Positions 17,134 to 25,325 of a stretch of 64,000 nucleotides of DNA are shown piece by piece; position 1 is the first letter of the stretch; each line of letters starts with the position of its first letter. The notes under the pieces were generated by a model, which searched no databases, was not told where the DNA came from, and saw only the letters and a program-made list of their open reading frames with translations. Position numbers and translations under genes: made by a program. The stretch is from the NCBI GenBank assembly GCA_039680605.1, contig JBDKTA010000050.1:62001-126000 (forward strand), given 5' to 3'. The stretch is from Planctomycetaceae bacterium (GTDB lineage: Bacteria > Planctomycetota > Phycisphaerae > SM23-33).

Positions 17134-17303
17134 ATGCAAACTAACCGCATCAGCATGGGAAAAGCCAACTGCTTTCGTGGCTGTGGAGACAGAAAACCTC
17201 TGCGGGCCTGAAGGCAGGATTGACTGTATTGATACTGGCGATCTCAATCCCGGCCCTGCTCTTCAGCGGGTTCTTTTGGCTGCTCTCCCACATGCCGCCT
17301 TAA
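17134..17303 (+). pseudogene. Small membrane-protein ORF interrupted by a -1 frame change
   Basis: ATG 17134 opens a frame that ends after 25 codons (TGA), but the -1 frame entered at GGGAAAA (17157-17163) continues to TAA 17301-17303. The joined product would be about 56 residues: MQTNRISMGK-SQLLSWLWRQ, a charged stretch, then a single hydrophobic helix (LTVLILAISIPALLFSGFFW). The heptamer G GGA AAA fits the X XXY YYZ slippery pattern in the zero frame, so programmed frameshifting, a real 1-nt deletion and a sequencing error are all possible. Its position after the DUF5989 gene suggests a small membrane partner. Confidence 0.35.
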
Positions 17304-17366
17304 GTAGCGACCCACGGTCCAAATTGGATGACAGCCGTATATGTGGCTGAAAGCGGATAGCTAAAT

Positions 17367-18857
17367 CTATTCTTTGAACGCCAGCGCGCCTGTAGGGCAG
17401 GCTTCTATGCAGGCTTGGGCGGCATTGGTGAAGGCGTCGCTGAGGGGCTTGTCGAAGGGGACGGCGATTTCCACGTTGAACCCGCGGCCGGTGATGCTCA
17501 GGCCCAGCGGTTCGCCGTCTTGCTGGCAGATCGCTACGCACAGGCCGCACTTGATGCACTTGCCGGCTTCGTAGATCACATCGGCGTGGCGCAGGTCCTG
17601 CGCGAACGGCGGGCGGGGCAGGTGGTAGCGGTTGACTGCGGCGTCGAGGGCGTCGGACCAGTCGCGCAGGCGGCAGTTGTCGGCCTTGCGGCAGTCGCAG
17701 TGCATGCAGCGGGCGGCTTCGGCGGCGGCCTGCTCGTCGGTCAGAACGCTGCGGTCGCCGGTGTCGGTCCATCGTCTGGCGGGGCTGACCGCATGCATGA
17801 ACACCTTTACGTCGTCTTCGGTCGGGCGGCCCATCCGGGTCGAGAACGGTTTGTCCAGGCCGGTAACGTCGCGTCCGTTGAGGAACTGATCCACGCGCGA
17901 GGCGGCGTCTTTTCCGTCGGCAGCGGCCCTCAGAGCGGACATGCCGGGTCGGTGGGCGGCCCCGGCTCGGAAGATGTTGGGCGCCGCGGCATTGTCGCTG
18001 AAGGACTCGCCCGCGGCCACAACAACGGCGTCATACTCACGGGCCAGTTCCGCCAGAGGCCGCTGGGAACCGATCGCCGTCTTCATCTCGAAGACCACGC
18101 CCATCTTTGCGATGACGCCGATCTCCTTGGCCGCCACGTGCGGATGCAGCAGATCCTCCGGCACGCCGCGCAGCTTGCCGCCGGGCCAATCGCCGCGATC
18201 GAAGAGCGTGCATGCGTGTCCGGACCGCTGCAGAAAGTATGCCGCCGACAGGCCGGCCACGCCGGCGCCGATGACGGCCACTCGTTTGCCCGTCGCGGCC
18301 GCGCATTGCGGGACGCGCGGACCGGCGGCGAGGTTCGCGTCGGCCACGTGGCGTTCGATGGCGCCGATGGCGACGGCGGCATCTTGGTACATGCGGCGGC
18401 ATGCTTTTTCGGCCGGTTCGTCCTCGATGCGGGTCAGGATGGCCGGCAGGGCTACTTCGGCGGTGAGCGTCTTGATGGCGGCGTTCATGTCGCCGGCCAT
18501 CACCTGTCGCAGCAGTTGCGGGATGTGTACGCGGTGGGCGCTGGCGAGCTGGCACGGGGCCAGGCAGTCGCCCAGGTGCTCGGCCAGCAGCAGTTCCAGG
18601 GCTGTGCGGCGCGCCTCGATCACCTCGCTCGTCTGACTCTGCACGCGCATGCCTTCAGCGGCCGGCGTCGCACACGAGGGCAGCATCCGCGACATCCCCT
18701 CGACCTTCACCAGACAGACCATGCACGACGTCTGCGGCGTGCAGCCGCCCCAGTGGCACAGCGTGGGAATCTCGATCCCGAGCGCCCGGGCCGCATCAAG
18801 CACCGTCGCGCCCTCGTCGACTGAGACTTCCTGGTTGTCGATAGTCAGCGTAATCAT
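17367..18857 (-). CDS. 2Fe-2S/GltD-like flavoprotein lacking the NAD(P)H domain, with C-terminal ferredoxin
   Basis: 496 residues from ATG 18857 (ATG 18866 is possible). N-terminal NuoG/HydA-type [2Fe-2S] domain with C34, C45, C48 and C62. Then a GltD-like helical linker and an FAD Rossmann motif, GAGVAGLS at about 197-204. After YDAVVVAAGES (about 275-285) the chain goes straight to the final FAD-contact segment NIFRAGAAHRPGMSAL (about 294). The roughly 190-residue NAD(P)H-binding portion found there in GltD and NfnB is absent. The C-terminus has a Cys cluster (CMHCDCRKADNC) and ferredoxin motifs (CIKCGLCVAIC, CIEACP). Likely role: FAD/Fe-S electron transfer partner of the adjacent NuoEF-like protein. 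It is last in the long minus-strand cluster. Confidence 0.82.
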   Translation of the reverse strand: MITLTIDNQEVSVDEGATVLDAARALGIEIPTLCHWGGCTPQTSCMVCLVKVEGMSRMLPSCATPAAEGMRVQSQTSEVIEARRTALELLLAEHLGDCLAPCQLASAHRVHIPQLLRQVMAGDMNAAIKTLTAEVALPAILTRIEDEPAEKACRRMYQDAAVAIGAIERHVADANLAAGPRVPQCAAATGKRVAVIGAGVAGLSAAYFLQRSGHACTLFDRGDWPGGKLRGVPEDLLHPHVAAKEIGVIAKMGVVFEMKTAIGSQRPLAELAREYDAVVVAAGESFSDNAAAPNIFRAGAAHRPGMSALRAAADGKDAASRVDQFLNGRDVTGLDKPFSTRMGRPTEDDVKVFMHAVSPARRWTDTGDRSVLTDEQAAAEAARCMHCDCRKADNCRLRDWSDALDAAVNRYHLPRPPFAQDLRHADVIYEAGKCIKCGLCVAICQQDGEPLGLSITGRGFNVEIAVPFDKPLSDAFTNAAQACIEACPTGALAFKE

Positions 18858-18870
18858 GCTATTCATGCAC

Positions 18871-18905
18871 CCATCCACTCATCCATCCATCCATCCATCC
18901 ATCCA
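18871..18905. repeat. ATCC tandem repeat
   Basis: About eight CATC/ATCC units lie just upstream of the GltD-like start. Read on the minus strand they give GGATGG-rich sequence immediately before the start codon and may substitute for a ribosome-binding site. The same unit forms the inverted repeat at 45104-45207. Confidence 0.75.
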
Positions 18906-18923
18906 ATATCATGTTGCAGGCCC

Positions 18924-19001
18924 ATGGCGACTCGCTTCCCGTGTCGCCATGCCACCCCTCTCTCTTTCATTTCTCTGCGTCCTCTGCGTCCTCTGCGGTT
19001 A
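18924..19001. repeat. ATGGCGAC/GTCGCCAT hairpin plus CTCTGCGTC tandem units
   Basis: A short inverted repeat (18924-18931 and 18943-18950) of the GGTGGCATGGCGACACGCG family is followed by CTCTGCGTCCTCTGCGTC units (about 18970-19001) that overlap the end of the NuoEF-like gene. Together with the ATCC run they fill the 141-bp gap. Confidence 0.7.
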
Positions 19002-21338
19002 ACGGATTTCAACAGCGCCGACGGGGCAGACGCCCTTGCACGTGCCGCAGCGGATGCACTTCTGCTTGTCGATCTCGTGGCGGCGGTACGGGTGCGCCTC
19101 GATGGCGCCCACCGGACAGTGCTGGGCGCAGCGCGTGCAGCCGATGCACTTGTCGTTGATCGCGTAGGCGATCAGCGCCTTGCACACGCCGGCGGGGCAG
19201 CGGCCGGCCACGTGGGCTTCGTACTCATGGCGGAAGTACCGCAGCGTCGTCAGCACCGGGTTGGGGGCGGTGCCGCCCAGGGCGCAGAGGCTGCCGGCTT
19301 TGACCTGGTGTGCCAGTTCTTCCAGGCGTGCCAGGTCGGCGGCGACGGCGCGGCCTTGACAGAGGCCTTCGAGAATATCCAGCATCGCCCGCGTGCCGAC
19401 GCGGCAGAACGTACACTTGCCGCATGATTCGTGCTGCGTGAAGTCCAGGAAGAACCGCGCGATGTCGACCATGCAGTCTTCGTCGTCGAGCACGACCAGG
19501 CCGCCCGAGCCCATGATGGCCCCGGCGTGCGTCAGGGCCTCGAAGTCGATGGGCGTGTCGAGGTGTTCGGCGGGCAGGCAGCCGCCGCTGGGCCCGCCGA
19601 TCTGCACGGCCTTGAGCGTGCGCCCCGGCAGCACGCCGCCGCCGATCTCGTTGACGATCTGGCCGATGGTCGCGCCCATGGGCACTTCGATGAGTCCGCC
19701 GCGGGCAACCTTGCCCGCCAGGGCGAAGACCTTGGTGCCCTTGCTGGCGTCGGTGCCGATGGCGGCGAACGCCTCGGCGCCGTTGCGGATGATCCAGGGC
19801 ACCAGGGCCATGGTCTCAACGTTGTTGACCAGCGTCGGGCGCCCGTGCAGGCCCTGGCGGCTGGGATAGGGCGGGCGGAGGCGCGGCATGCCGCGGCGGC
19901 CTTCCAGCGAGGCGATCAGGGCGGTCTCCTCGCCGCAGACGAACGCTCCGCCGCCTTCGACGATGCGCAGGTCCAGCGAGAAGTCGCCGGCGAAAATGTT
20001 CTTGCCCAGCAGGCCGCGCCGGCGACATGTATCAATCGCGTGCGAAAGACGCATCACCGCAAGCGGGTATTCGTGACGGATGTAAAAAATGCCTTCCGCA
20101 GCGCCCACGGCGCGGGCGGCGATCATTGCGCCCTCAATGATCCGATAGGGGCTGCTCTCCAGCAGCATGCGGTCCATGAAGGCGCCCGGGTCGCCCTCGT
20201 CGCAATTGCAGACGAGGTATCGCGGGCCGTCGCCTGACGCAACGGCCGCCCACTTGCGACCGGTCGGGAAGCCCGCCCCGCCGCGACCGCGCAGACCGCT
20301 GCGAGCGATCGTATCGACGATCTGCGCCGGCGATAGTTGGCCCAGGCATCGCTTCAGCGCGTCGAACCCGCCGGTGCTGAGGTATTCATCGAGATCCAGC
20401 GGGTCGACCTGCCCGCCGTGCTCGGTGGCCAGATGCATCTGAGGGCCCAGGAAGTCCGACACTTGGGCGTCGCGGGCGTTGAGCGAGTAGCGCGTCAGCG
20501 GACGGGCCGCCTCGTCGGTAAGGAGGCGATCGAGCATCGCCGTCGCGGCGGTGCGCAGGCGATTGGCCGCCCCGTGCGGAGCGAAGTGCCTCAGCACGAT
20601 CGCCGCGGCGTCCTCGGGTTGCACGCAGGCGTAGAGGGCGGCGGGCTTTCCCTGGCGGACAATCTCCAACAGCGGGGTCTGGTGGCACATGCCCACGCAC
20701 CCGACGCGTTTAACTGCCGCCGCGGCGCCCGAGCCGGCGACGGCGTCTTCGACAGCCGCCAGCACCTTGGCGCTGCCGCGGGCCTGGCAGCACGAACCCA
20801 TGCCGATGCGCACCTCGCCTCGCGGCGCTGCGCCCTTGCCCCGCCGGGGCGATGGCGCCGGCTGATCGGCCTGGCTGAGAAAATCGCCCAGCATCGCCGC
20901 CACCGTCTCGGGACTCTGATGGCCGTAGATCACGTCGTCGATCTTCACCACCGGCGCCAGCGTGCAGCAGCCCAGGCACGAGACCTTGTCCAGCGTGAAG
21001 AGGCCTTGCGGATCGGTGTCGCTGCCGTCGGCGATGCCCAGAATCTTGCGCAGCGCCTCGGTTACCAGGCCCGCTCCCTTGATGTGGCAGGCGGTCCCGT
21101 GGCAGACGGCAATGGTGTGCCGCCCGGCCTCCTGATGACGGAACCGCTTGTAGAAGGTGGACACGCCCGCGACATCCGCGGCCGTGATCTCCGTCTGCTC
21201 GACGAGATATTCCATCGCCGCCGAAGGCAGATAGCGATAGCGATCCTGCAACTCCTGCAGAATAGGGATAAGCGCCTCGCGCTGCCGCCCGTGGCGTACG
21301 ATCAAGTCATTAACGTATTTCACATCCGACTCGGTCAT
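18999..21338 (-). CDS. NuoE-NuoF fusion with C-terminal 2x[4Fe-4S] ferredoxin
   Basis: 779 residues. Residues 1-160 are NuoE/HydC-like with [2Fe-2S] ligands C79, C84, C121 and C125. Residues about 175-255 are a second thioredoxin-like [2Fe-2S] module (GSCCQARGS ... GCVGMCHQ). Residues about 280-700 are NuoF/HydB: GRGGAGFPTGRKW, CNCDEGDPGAFMDR and EGGGAFVCGEETAL bind FMN/NADH, and ESCGKCTFCRVG ligates [4Fe-4S]. The end carries two ferredoxin motifs (CIGCTRCAQHCP, CIRCGTCKGVCP). The family oxidises NADH and passes electrons to Fe-S partners. No hydrogenase H-cluster subunit or complex I membrane arm is present, so it is not a complete hydrogenase or complex I. ATG 21338 is preferred over TTG 21341. 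Confidence 0.9.
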   Translation of the reverse strand: MTESDVKYVNDLIVRHGRQREALIPILQELQDRYRYLPSAAMEYLVEQTEITAADVAGVSTFYKRFRHQEAGRHTIAVCHGTACHIKGAGLVTEALRKILGIADGSDTDPQGLFTLDKVSCLGCCTLAPVVKIDDVIYGHQSPETVAAMLGDFLSQADQPAPSPRRGKGAAPRGEVRIGMGSCCQARGSAKVLAAVEDAVAGSGAAAAVKRVGCVGMCHQTPLLEIVRQGKPAALYACVQPEDAAAIVLRHFAPHGAANRLRTAATAMLDRLLTDEAARPLTRYSLNARDAQVSDFLGPQMHLATEHGGQVDPLDLDEYLSTGGFDALKRCLGQLSPAQIVDTIARSGLRGRGGAGFPTGRKWAAVASGDGPRYLVCNCDEGDPGAFMDRMLLESSPYRIIEGAMIAARAVGAAEGIFYIRHEYPLAVMRLSHAIDTCRRRGLLGKNIFAGDFSLDLRIVEGGGAFVCGEETALIASLEGRRGMPRLRPPYPSRQGLHGRPTLVNNVETMALVPWIIRNGAEAFAAIGTDASKGTKVFALAGKVARGGLIEVPMGATIGQIVNEIGGGVLPGRTLKAVQIGGPSGGCLPAEHLDTPIDFEALTHAGAIMGSGGLVVLDDEDCMVDIARFFLDFTQHESCGKCTFCRVGTRAMLDILEGLCQGRAVAADLARLEELAHQVKAGSLCALGGTAPNPVLTTLRYFRHEYEAHVAGRCPAGVCKALIAYAINDKCIGCTRCAQHCPVGAIEAHPYRRHEIDKQKCIRCGTCKGVCPVGAVEIR

Positions 21339-21359
21339 CAATTCTCGTTCTTGTCTGGG

Positions 21360-23069
21360 TCAATTCTTTCCCACCGCCAGCAAATGCTTCTGGGTGCGGA
21401 TAAACATTCGCCCACCGACGAAGGCCGGGCAGGTCTGGCAGGGCTCGCCGAGATCGGCTTTTTCAACCGGTCGGTATTCGTCCGCCTGCGCCAGCATGTG
21501 TACCACGCCTTTTTCGGTGATCACGTACAGCAGTCCGCCGGCAAGCGTCGGCGAGGCGATGCACTTTTCGCCCAGGTTGTGTTCCCACAGCTTCCGGCCG
21601 TCGGCCATGCTCAGGCACGTCAGCATGCCTTCGGTCGTCAACAGGTAGGCCCGCTTGGCGTCGGCGACGGGGCTGCAGATGTTCGGCAGGTGGTGGGCTT
21701 CGTCGTACTTCCAGGTGATCCTGGAAGCCGTCACGTCGCCCTGCCCGTCAGGGCGTATCGCCGCGAGCATGCTGCTTTCGTTGGCAGCCAGCACGAGCCC
21801 GCCGGCGAAGGCGGCCGAGGGTCCGCCGTCGCCCTCGAGACATTTGACTCGCCACAGCTCTGTGCCGGTGGCGGGCTGGTACGCGATCACCCACGGGTTC
21901 GAGCACGTGATAAGCTGATCACCCGCATTCGTCGCGATCACAATCGGCGACGTCCACGACTGCCCGACGCCGCGCGGGCGACGGTACGCCTGCCGACCGG
22001 TGGCGATATCGAAGGCCAACAGCGAACTGCGACCGTCGCTCTCGCCGCCTTGGTCGTATTGAACCAGCACGAGGTTTCGGTACATCGCCAGCGAACTGGC
22101 GTGGCCGTACCCGTTCCGCGGCGTGCCGAGATTAACTGCCCAGGCGGGCTTGCCCTCGACGCTGTAGCAGACGAGGTCGCCGTTGGGGAAGACCGCGACA
22201 ACAAACTTTCCGTCTGTCACCGGGGTGGGGGCGGCCCAGCCGGTGTCTTCGAGAATTTCCGTCGGCGGGGGCTCGCGTCCAGGGATCTCGCCGACGGTCC
22301 CGACCCACAGCATCCGCCCATCGTCGGCGGCGATGCAATACACCTCGCGTTTGTCGGCCGTGCCGCCGGTCAGGAAGACGCGGTCGCCCCAGGCCACGGG
22401 CGAGCTGTGCCCGGGCAGAGGCAGGGGCGTTTTCCACAGCACGCCTTTGCCGCTGCGGGCGTCGAAGCTCGTTGATGAACCGGCGGCGGGACCGATGCCC
22501 GATCCGTCGAACCCGCGAAAGGCGGGCCAATTAGCTGCAAGCTCGGCTGGGGCAGGCCACGTCGGGGCTGGCGGCGCCGGCGGGGCGGTGGTCCATCCCG
22601 CCAGCACGGCTGCCCCGGCCAGCATCAGCGTGCAACCGGCCAGGGCCCAGCGTCCCAATGACGAGCGAGGCGCCGGTGGCGGGGCGTGTGCGGCCGGGTG
22701 GGGCAGGCGCCGCCGGCAGAGCACCACCAATCGCGTAGAGGCCACAAAGAGGGCGACGGTCGCTGCAAGGACCCACAGCCCACGCGTCTGCATGTCTCGC
22801 CGGGTGAAGTAATCCTGGCGGAGTCGGCTGTCCAGATCGCTAAGCTGGCGGCGGAGCGAGACGTCCTTTGGCGCGACGGCCAACTGCGTTTTGATCTGCG
22901 TCATCTGGGGGCTGTCGAGCGGGTCGGCCAGTCGCAGATACGCGTGATTGACCGCCAGCAGCACCGCAACGAGCGCGGCCATAGCCGCCGCGATCATCGC
23001 CGAGAGGGTCGCGGCGCGCAGCCAGAGCCTGGCCGCTCCGGGGTGCCAGAGTGTGCGGGGGTCGGTCAT
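21360..23069 (-). CDS. Membrane-anchored PQQ-like beta-propeller protein
   Basis: 569 residues. Two hydrophobic helices (about 20-42 and 98-118) flank a charged loop; a third lies near 140-160. The C-terminal 400 residues are a PQQ-like beta-propeller with blade motifs such as DDGRMLWVGTVG, EGKPAWAVNLG and ADGRKLWEHNLG. Such propellers may bind PQQ or act only as scaffolds (BamB-like); no dehydrogenase active site is recognised. The start overlaps the upstream gene stop by 4 bp (ATGA, 23066-23069), so the two are translationally coupled. GGGAGG precedes the ATG. It ends 21 bp before the NuoEF-like gene. Confidence 0.82.
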   Translation of the reverse strand: MTDPRTLWHPGAARLWLRAATLSAMIAAAMAALVAVLLAVNHAYLRLADPLDSPQMTQIKTQLAVAPKDVSLRRQLSDLDSRLRQDYFTRRDMQTRGLWVLAATVALFVASTRLVVLCRRRLPHPAAHAPPPAPRSSLGRWALAGCTLMLAGAAVLAGWTTAPPAPPAPTWPAPAELAANWPAFRGFDGSGIGPAAGSSTSFDARSGKGVLWKTPLPLPGHSSPVAWGDRVFLTGGTADKREVYCIAADDGRMLWVGTVGEIPGREPPPTEILEDTGWAAPTPVTDGKFVVAVFPNGDLVCYSVEGKPAWAVNLGTPRNGYGHASSLAMYRNLVLVQYDQGGESDGRSSLLAFDIATGRQAYRRPRGVGQSWTSPIVIATNAGDQLITCSNPWVIAYQPATGTELWRVKCLEGDGGPSAAFAGGLVLAANESSMLAAIRPDGQGDVTASRITWKYDEAHHLPNICSPVADAKRAYLLTTEGMLTCLSMADGRKLWEHNLGEKCIASPTLAGGLLYVITEKGVVHMLAQADEYRPVEKADLGEPCQTCPAFVGGRMFIRTQKHLLAVGKN

Positions 23070-24346
23070 GTCGCGGCGCCTCCCAGCGCCGTCTCGGCAG
23101 CGCCGCGCCCGACAGGGCAGTACTTCAGGCAGCGTCCGCACGCGAGGCACAGTGCCTTGTCGGCTTCATAGGTGGTGCGGGTTGTGCGGCGACAGAGGCT
23201 CACGAGCTTGCCGCCGACAGTCAACCCCATGAACGCGCCCAGGAGCGTCGAGCCCAGCAGGAACTTTTCCCGCAGAGCGGCGGCGTCTTTTTGCAGGTCC
23301 TTGACCGGGCGTGCAGTCGCCCGGAAGGCGTCGCTGGCTTCGGTCGTGCCGGCCGCGGCGCCGGAGGCCTCGGCGTCAAGCTGTTCGGCCAGGCGCACGG
23401 TGGCATCGAGACGCGCCAGCGTTGGGGCCAATAGCTTACCGCCCCAGGCGCCGGCGGCGACGAGCACGGGCAGCAGCACGAGCGTGGCTGCCAGCGCGCC
23501 GCGGCCCTGATGTCGCGGGACGGGGCGACCGCTGTTGGGCGTTTGGATTGCCCCGACGGGGCAAGCGTCTTCGCACAGGCGGCAGTTGACGCATTGCGTA
23601 GGAGCGATCTTCACGCGGCGCTGGCTGAATCGCGACGCCCAACTCAGCATCAACCCATAGGGGCAAAGCCAGCGGCAGTACGGGCGGGCGATGATCGTGC
23701 CGATGGCCAGAAGCGACAGGCCCGCGATGACGATCGTCAGGGGCCCGGCCAGGCGGAACAGACCCAGGAACGGGTCGTATTCGCAGATCAGGTACGCGCT
23801 GCCGGTGGCGGCCGCCAGCACCGCAAGGCCCAGGTACGCGTAGGGCAGCAGGCGCAGCGAGCCATCGAGCCACGAGGGGACGCGAAGCGGATGGATTACC
23901 ACCAGGTCCTGGATGGCGCCCAGGGGGCACACGCCGGCGCAGAAGGCGCGTCCGACGAAGATCGCCACGATCAGCGGCAGCAGGAAGACGACCACGACCA
24001 GCACGGGCAGGACCGCCCCCCCGCCCAGCGCTTGTGCGACGTTCTGCACCGCTCCGACGGGGCAGAGGCACCCGCCGTAAAACCAGCCGAAATACCCCAG
24101 CGACACGATCGCCAGCACGACGATCGCGACGCGGCTGCGCAGGACGTGAACGAACAGCGCCGCCAATGCCAGTGCGACCGCCAAGGCGCCGATGTAGACC
24201 ATGTCTGCCACCACGCTGCGCGGCGCGGGGGTAGTGGTTGTGGGCAGAACGTGGTTGGTGAACTCCGGCGGCGGGAACCGCTCGGCGCCCAGCGCCGCAG
24301 CCGTAAGGACCAGCACCAACGCAATCGTCGGCAGCGAACGCTTCAC
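23066..24346 (-). CDS. NapH/NosR-type polytopic membrane Fe-S protein
   Basis: 426 residues starting GTG 24346 behind AAAGGAGT. A signal-like N-terminus (LPTIALVLVLTAAALGA) is followed by several transmembrane helices bearing paired Cys motifs: CLCPVGAVQN, FCAGVCPLGAIQD and YCRWLCPYGLML, as in the NapH/NosR/CcoG group. A cytoplasm-type ferredoxin segment (CVNCRLCEDACPVG) and a C-terminal CLACGRCLKYCPVG add two more cluster sites. Known relatives carry electrons through the membrane to periplasmic partners. GTGA overlap (24343-24346) with the upstream gene and ATGA overlap with the downstream one. The N-terminal open frame upstream of 24346 is antisense-like and rejected. Confidence 0.85.
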   Translation of the reverse strand: MKRSLPTIALVLVLTAAALGAERFPPPEFTNHVLPTTTTPAPRSVVADMVYIGALAVALALAALFVHVLRSRVAIVVLAIVSLGYFGWFYGGCLCPVGAVQNVAQALGGGAVLPVLVVVVFLLPLIVAIFVGRAFCAGVCPLGAIQDLVVIHPLRVPSWLDGSLRLLPYAYLGLAVLAAATGSAYLICEYDPFLGLFRLAGPLTIVIAGLSLLAIGTIIARPYCRWLCPYGLMLSWASRFSQRRVKIAPTQCVNCRLCEDACPVGAIQTPNSGRPVPRHQGRGALAATLVLLPVLVAAGAWGGKLLAPTLARLDATVRLAEQLDAEASGAAAGTTEASDAFRATARPVKDLQKDAAALREKFLLGSTLLGAFMGLTVGGKLVSLCRRTTRTTYEADKALCLACGRCLKYCPVGRGAAETALGGAAT

Positions 24347-24954
24347 TGGGGCGACTCCTTTGCGTTCTCGGAGCGATCCTTGAGCAGGTACGGGTGTGCG
24401 GCGCTGACGCGGCGGTAGGCGCCGGCCGGGCAGGCGGCGGCGATGGCGCACTGGTTGCAGTTGAGGCACAGGTCGTGGCGCACCTGCATGAACAGCGACC
24501 CGTTGCCGAAGGCCGCGCAACCCTTGACGCACTTGCCGCAGCCGATGCAGAGCTTCTCGTCGATGATGTACTCGTAATAAGGATCTTCGATGTAGCTGCG
24601 CTGGATGGCCCCGGTGGGGCAGAGCTGGTTTTCGGCGGCCGTGGTGAGATCGTACGGATCGGGCGGGAAGTACCCGGTGCATAGTTCGCAGTAGCCGCAC
24701 ATCGCGTAGGCGTGTACGCACTTGACGGCAGAGGGCGTCAGCACGCAGGCAGTGGCGCACCGCCCGCACTGGATGCACTTGTGTGGGTCGAGCTGCCAGA
24801 CCTCGCGCTGGGCCGTGGTCGATGCGGCGGCCGGGCCGCCGGCCCAACGCCCGATCGACGCCACGGCCGCCCCCAGCCCGACGGCGCCGGCGATGCGCAC
24901 GATCATGCCCAGCGCGCCGCGGCGGGTGGGCTGCCTTCCGGAAGGGGCACTCAC
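24343..24954 (-). CDS. Tat-type exported polyferredoxin
   Basis: 203 residues starting GTG 24954. The N-terminus has a twin-arginine-like signal (TRRGALGMIVRIAGAVGLGA). The mature part holds four Cys-rich ferredoxin motifs (CIQCGRCATAC, CGYCELC, CIGCGKCVKGC, CLNCNQCAIAAACP), similar to NapG/HybA-type proteins that relay electrons outside the membrane. It is coupled by GTGA overlaps at both ends (24343-24346 and 24951-24954). Placement directly before the NapH-like gene mirrors NapG-NapH pairing. The Tat assignment is inferred from the RR motif and hydrophobic stretch. Confidence 0.82.
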   Translation of the reverse strand: MSAPSGRQPTRRGALGMIVRIAGAVGLGAAVASIGRWAGGPAAASTTAQREVWQLDPHKCIQCGRCATACVLTPSAVKCVHAYAMCGYCELCTGYFPPDPYDLTTAAENQLCPTGAIQRSYIEDPYYEYIIDEKLCIGCGKCVKGCAAFGNGSLFMQVRHDLCLNCNQCAIAAACPAGAYRRVSAAHPYLLKDRSENAKESPQ

Positions 24955-25325
24955 GGTTTCACCCCCGCCTGCTTGGCCGACATCGCTGCCGGCAGAGCGC
25001 AGGTCTGAAATGCGCCGCAGCCGCGGCAGAGACCGCGGCTGGTGCATGACTGATTTTTCAACGGACCTTCGCCGCCTTTGCGAAGGAGGCTCAGTGCCGC
25101 GCCACCGGCGGCCAAGCCCGCCGCCGCGGCGACTCGGGCGAGTATCCCGAAGAACCCGCGGCGCGTGACGTTCGGGGACACGCTCAACGGAGTTGTGCGT
25201 GGCACCCCGTCGCGTAGCAAGGGCGTCTCGCCCGTGAGTGGCATGGGCGTCTCGCCCATGCTCTTGCTTTGTGGCATGGGCGTCTCGCCCATGCTCCCCG
25301 AACCTTTGTGGTTGTTATCAGCCAT
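24951..25325 (-). CDS. Small Tat-type four-Cys protein with repeat-derived insertion
   Basis: 124 residues. ATG 25325 follows GGAGG and overlaps the upstream NHL gene by 8 bp. Residues about 8-51 are translated repeat DNA (MGETPMP twice, then TGETPLL). They are followed at once by a twin-arginine signal (TRRGFFGILARVAAAAGLAAG, RR at 55-56). The repeat has therefore lengthened the n-region of a signal peptide without breaking the frame. The mature part is short and ends in C-x5-C-x2-C-x5-C (CTSRGLCRGCGAFQTC), which could hold one cluster. The family is unknown; the context is an Fe-S envelope module. Confidence 0.75.
   Translation of the reverse strand: MADNNHKGSGSMGETPMPQSKSMGETPMPLTGETPLLRDGVPRTTPLSVSPNVTRRGFFGILARVAAAAGLAAGGAALSLLRKGGEGPLKNQSCTSRGLCRGCGAFQTCALPAAMSAKQAGVKP
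25175..25310. repeat. GGGCGTCTCGCCC palindrome cluster inside a coding sequence
   Basis: Three palindromes (25221-25233, 25241-25261 and 25274-25294; core GGGCGTCTCGCCC, the last two flanked by GCAT/ATGC) sit beside a 33-bp unit (25175-25207) that recurs with two mismatches at 55165-55197. All of it is translated in frame in the small Tat protein. Confidence 0.85.

Noticed and set aside
18871-18905. CRISPR array
   Set aside because: ATCC runs here and at 45104-45207 are tetranucleotide tandem repeats without unique spacers; no cas gene is present.
18999-21338. Trimeric [FeFe] hydrogenase (HydABC) or complex I
   Set aside because: NuoE/NuoF modules are present but there is no H-cluster subunit, no NuoG molybdopterin-type domain and no membrane arm in the cluster.
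20337-22475. 712-residue plus-strand frame opposite NuoEF and beta-propeller genes
   Set aside because: Crosses two well-supported minus-strand genes and has no family motif.
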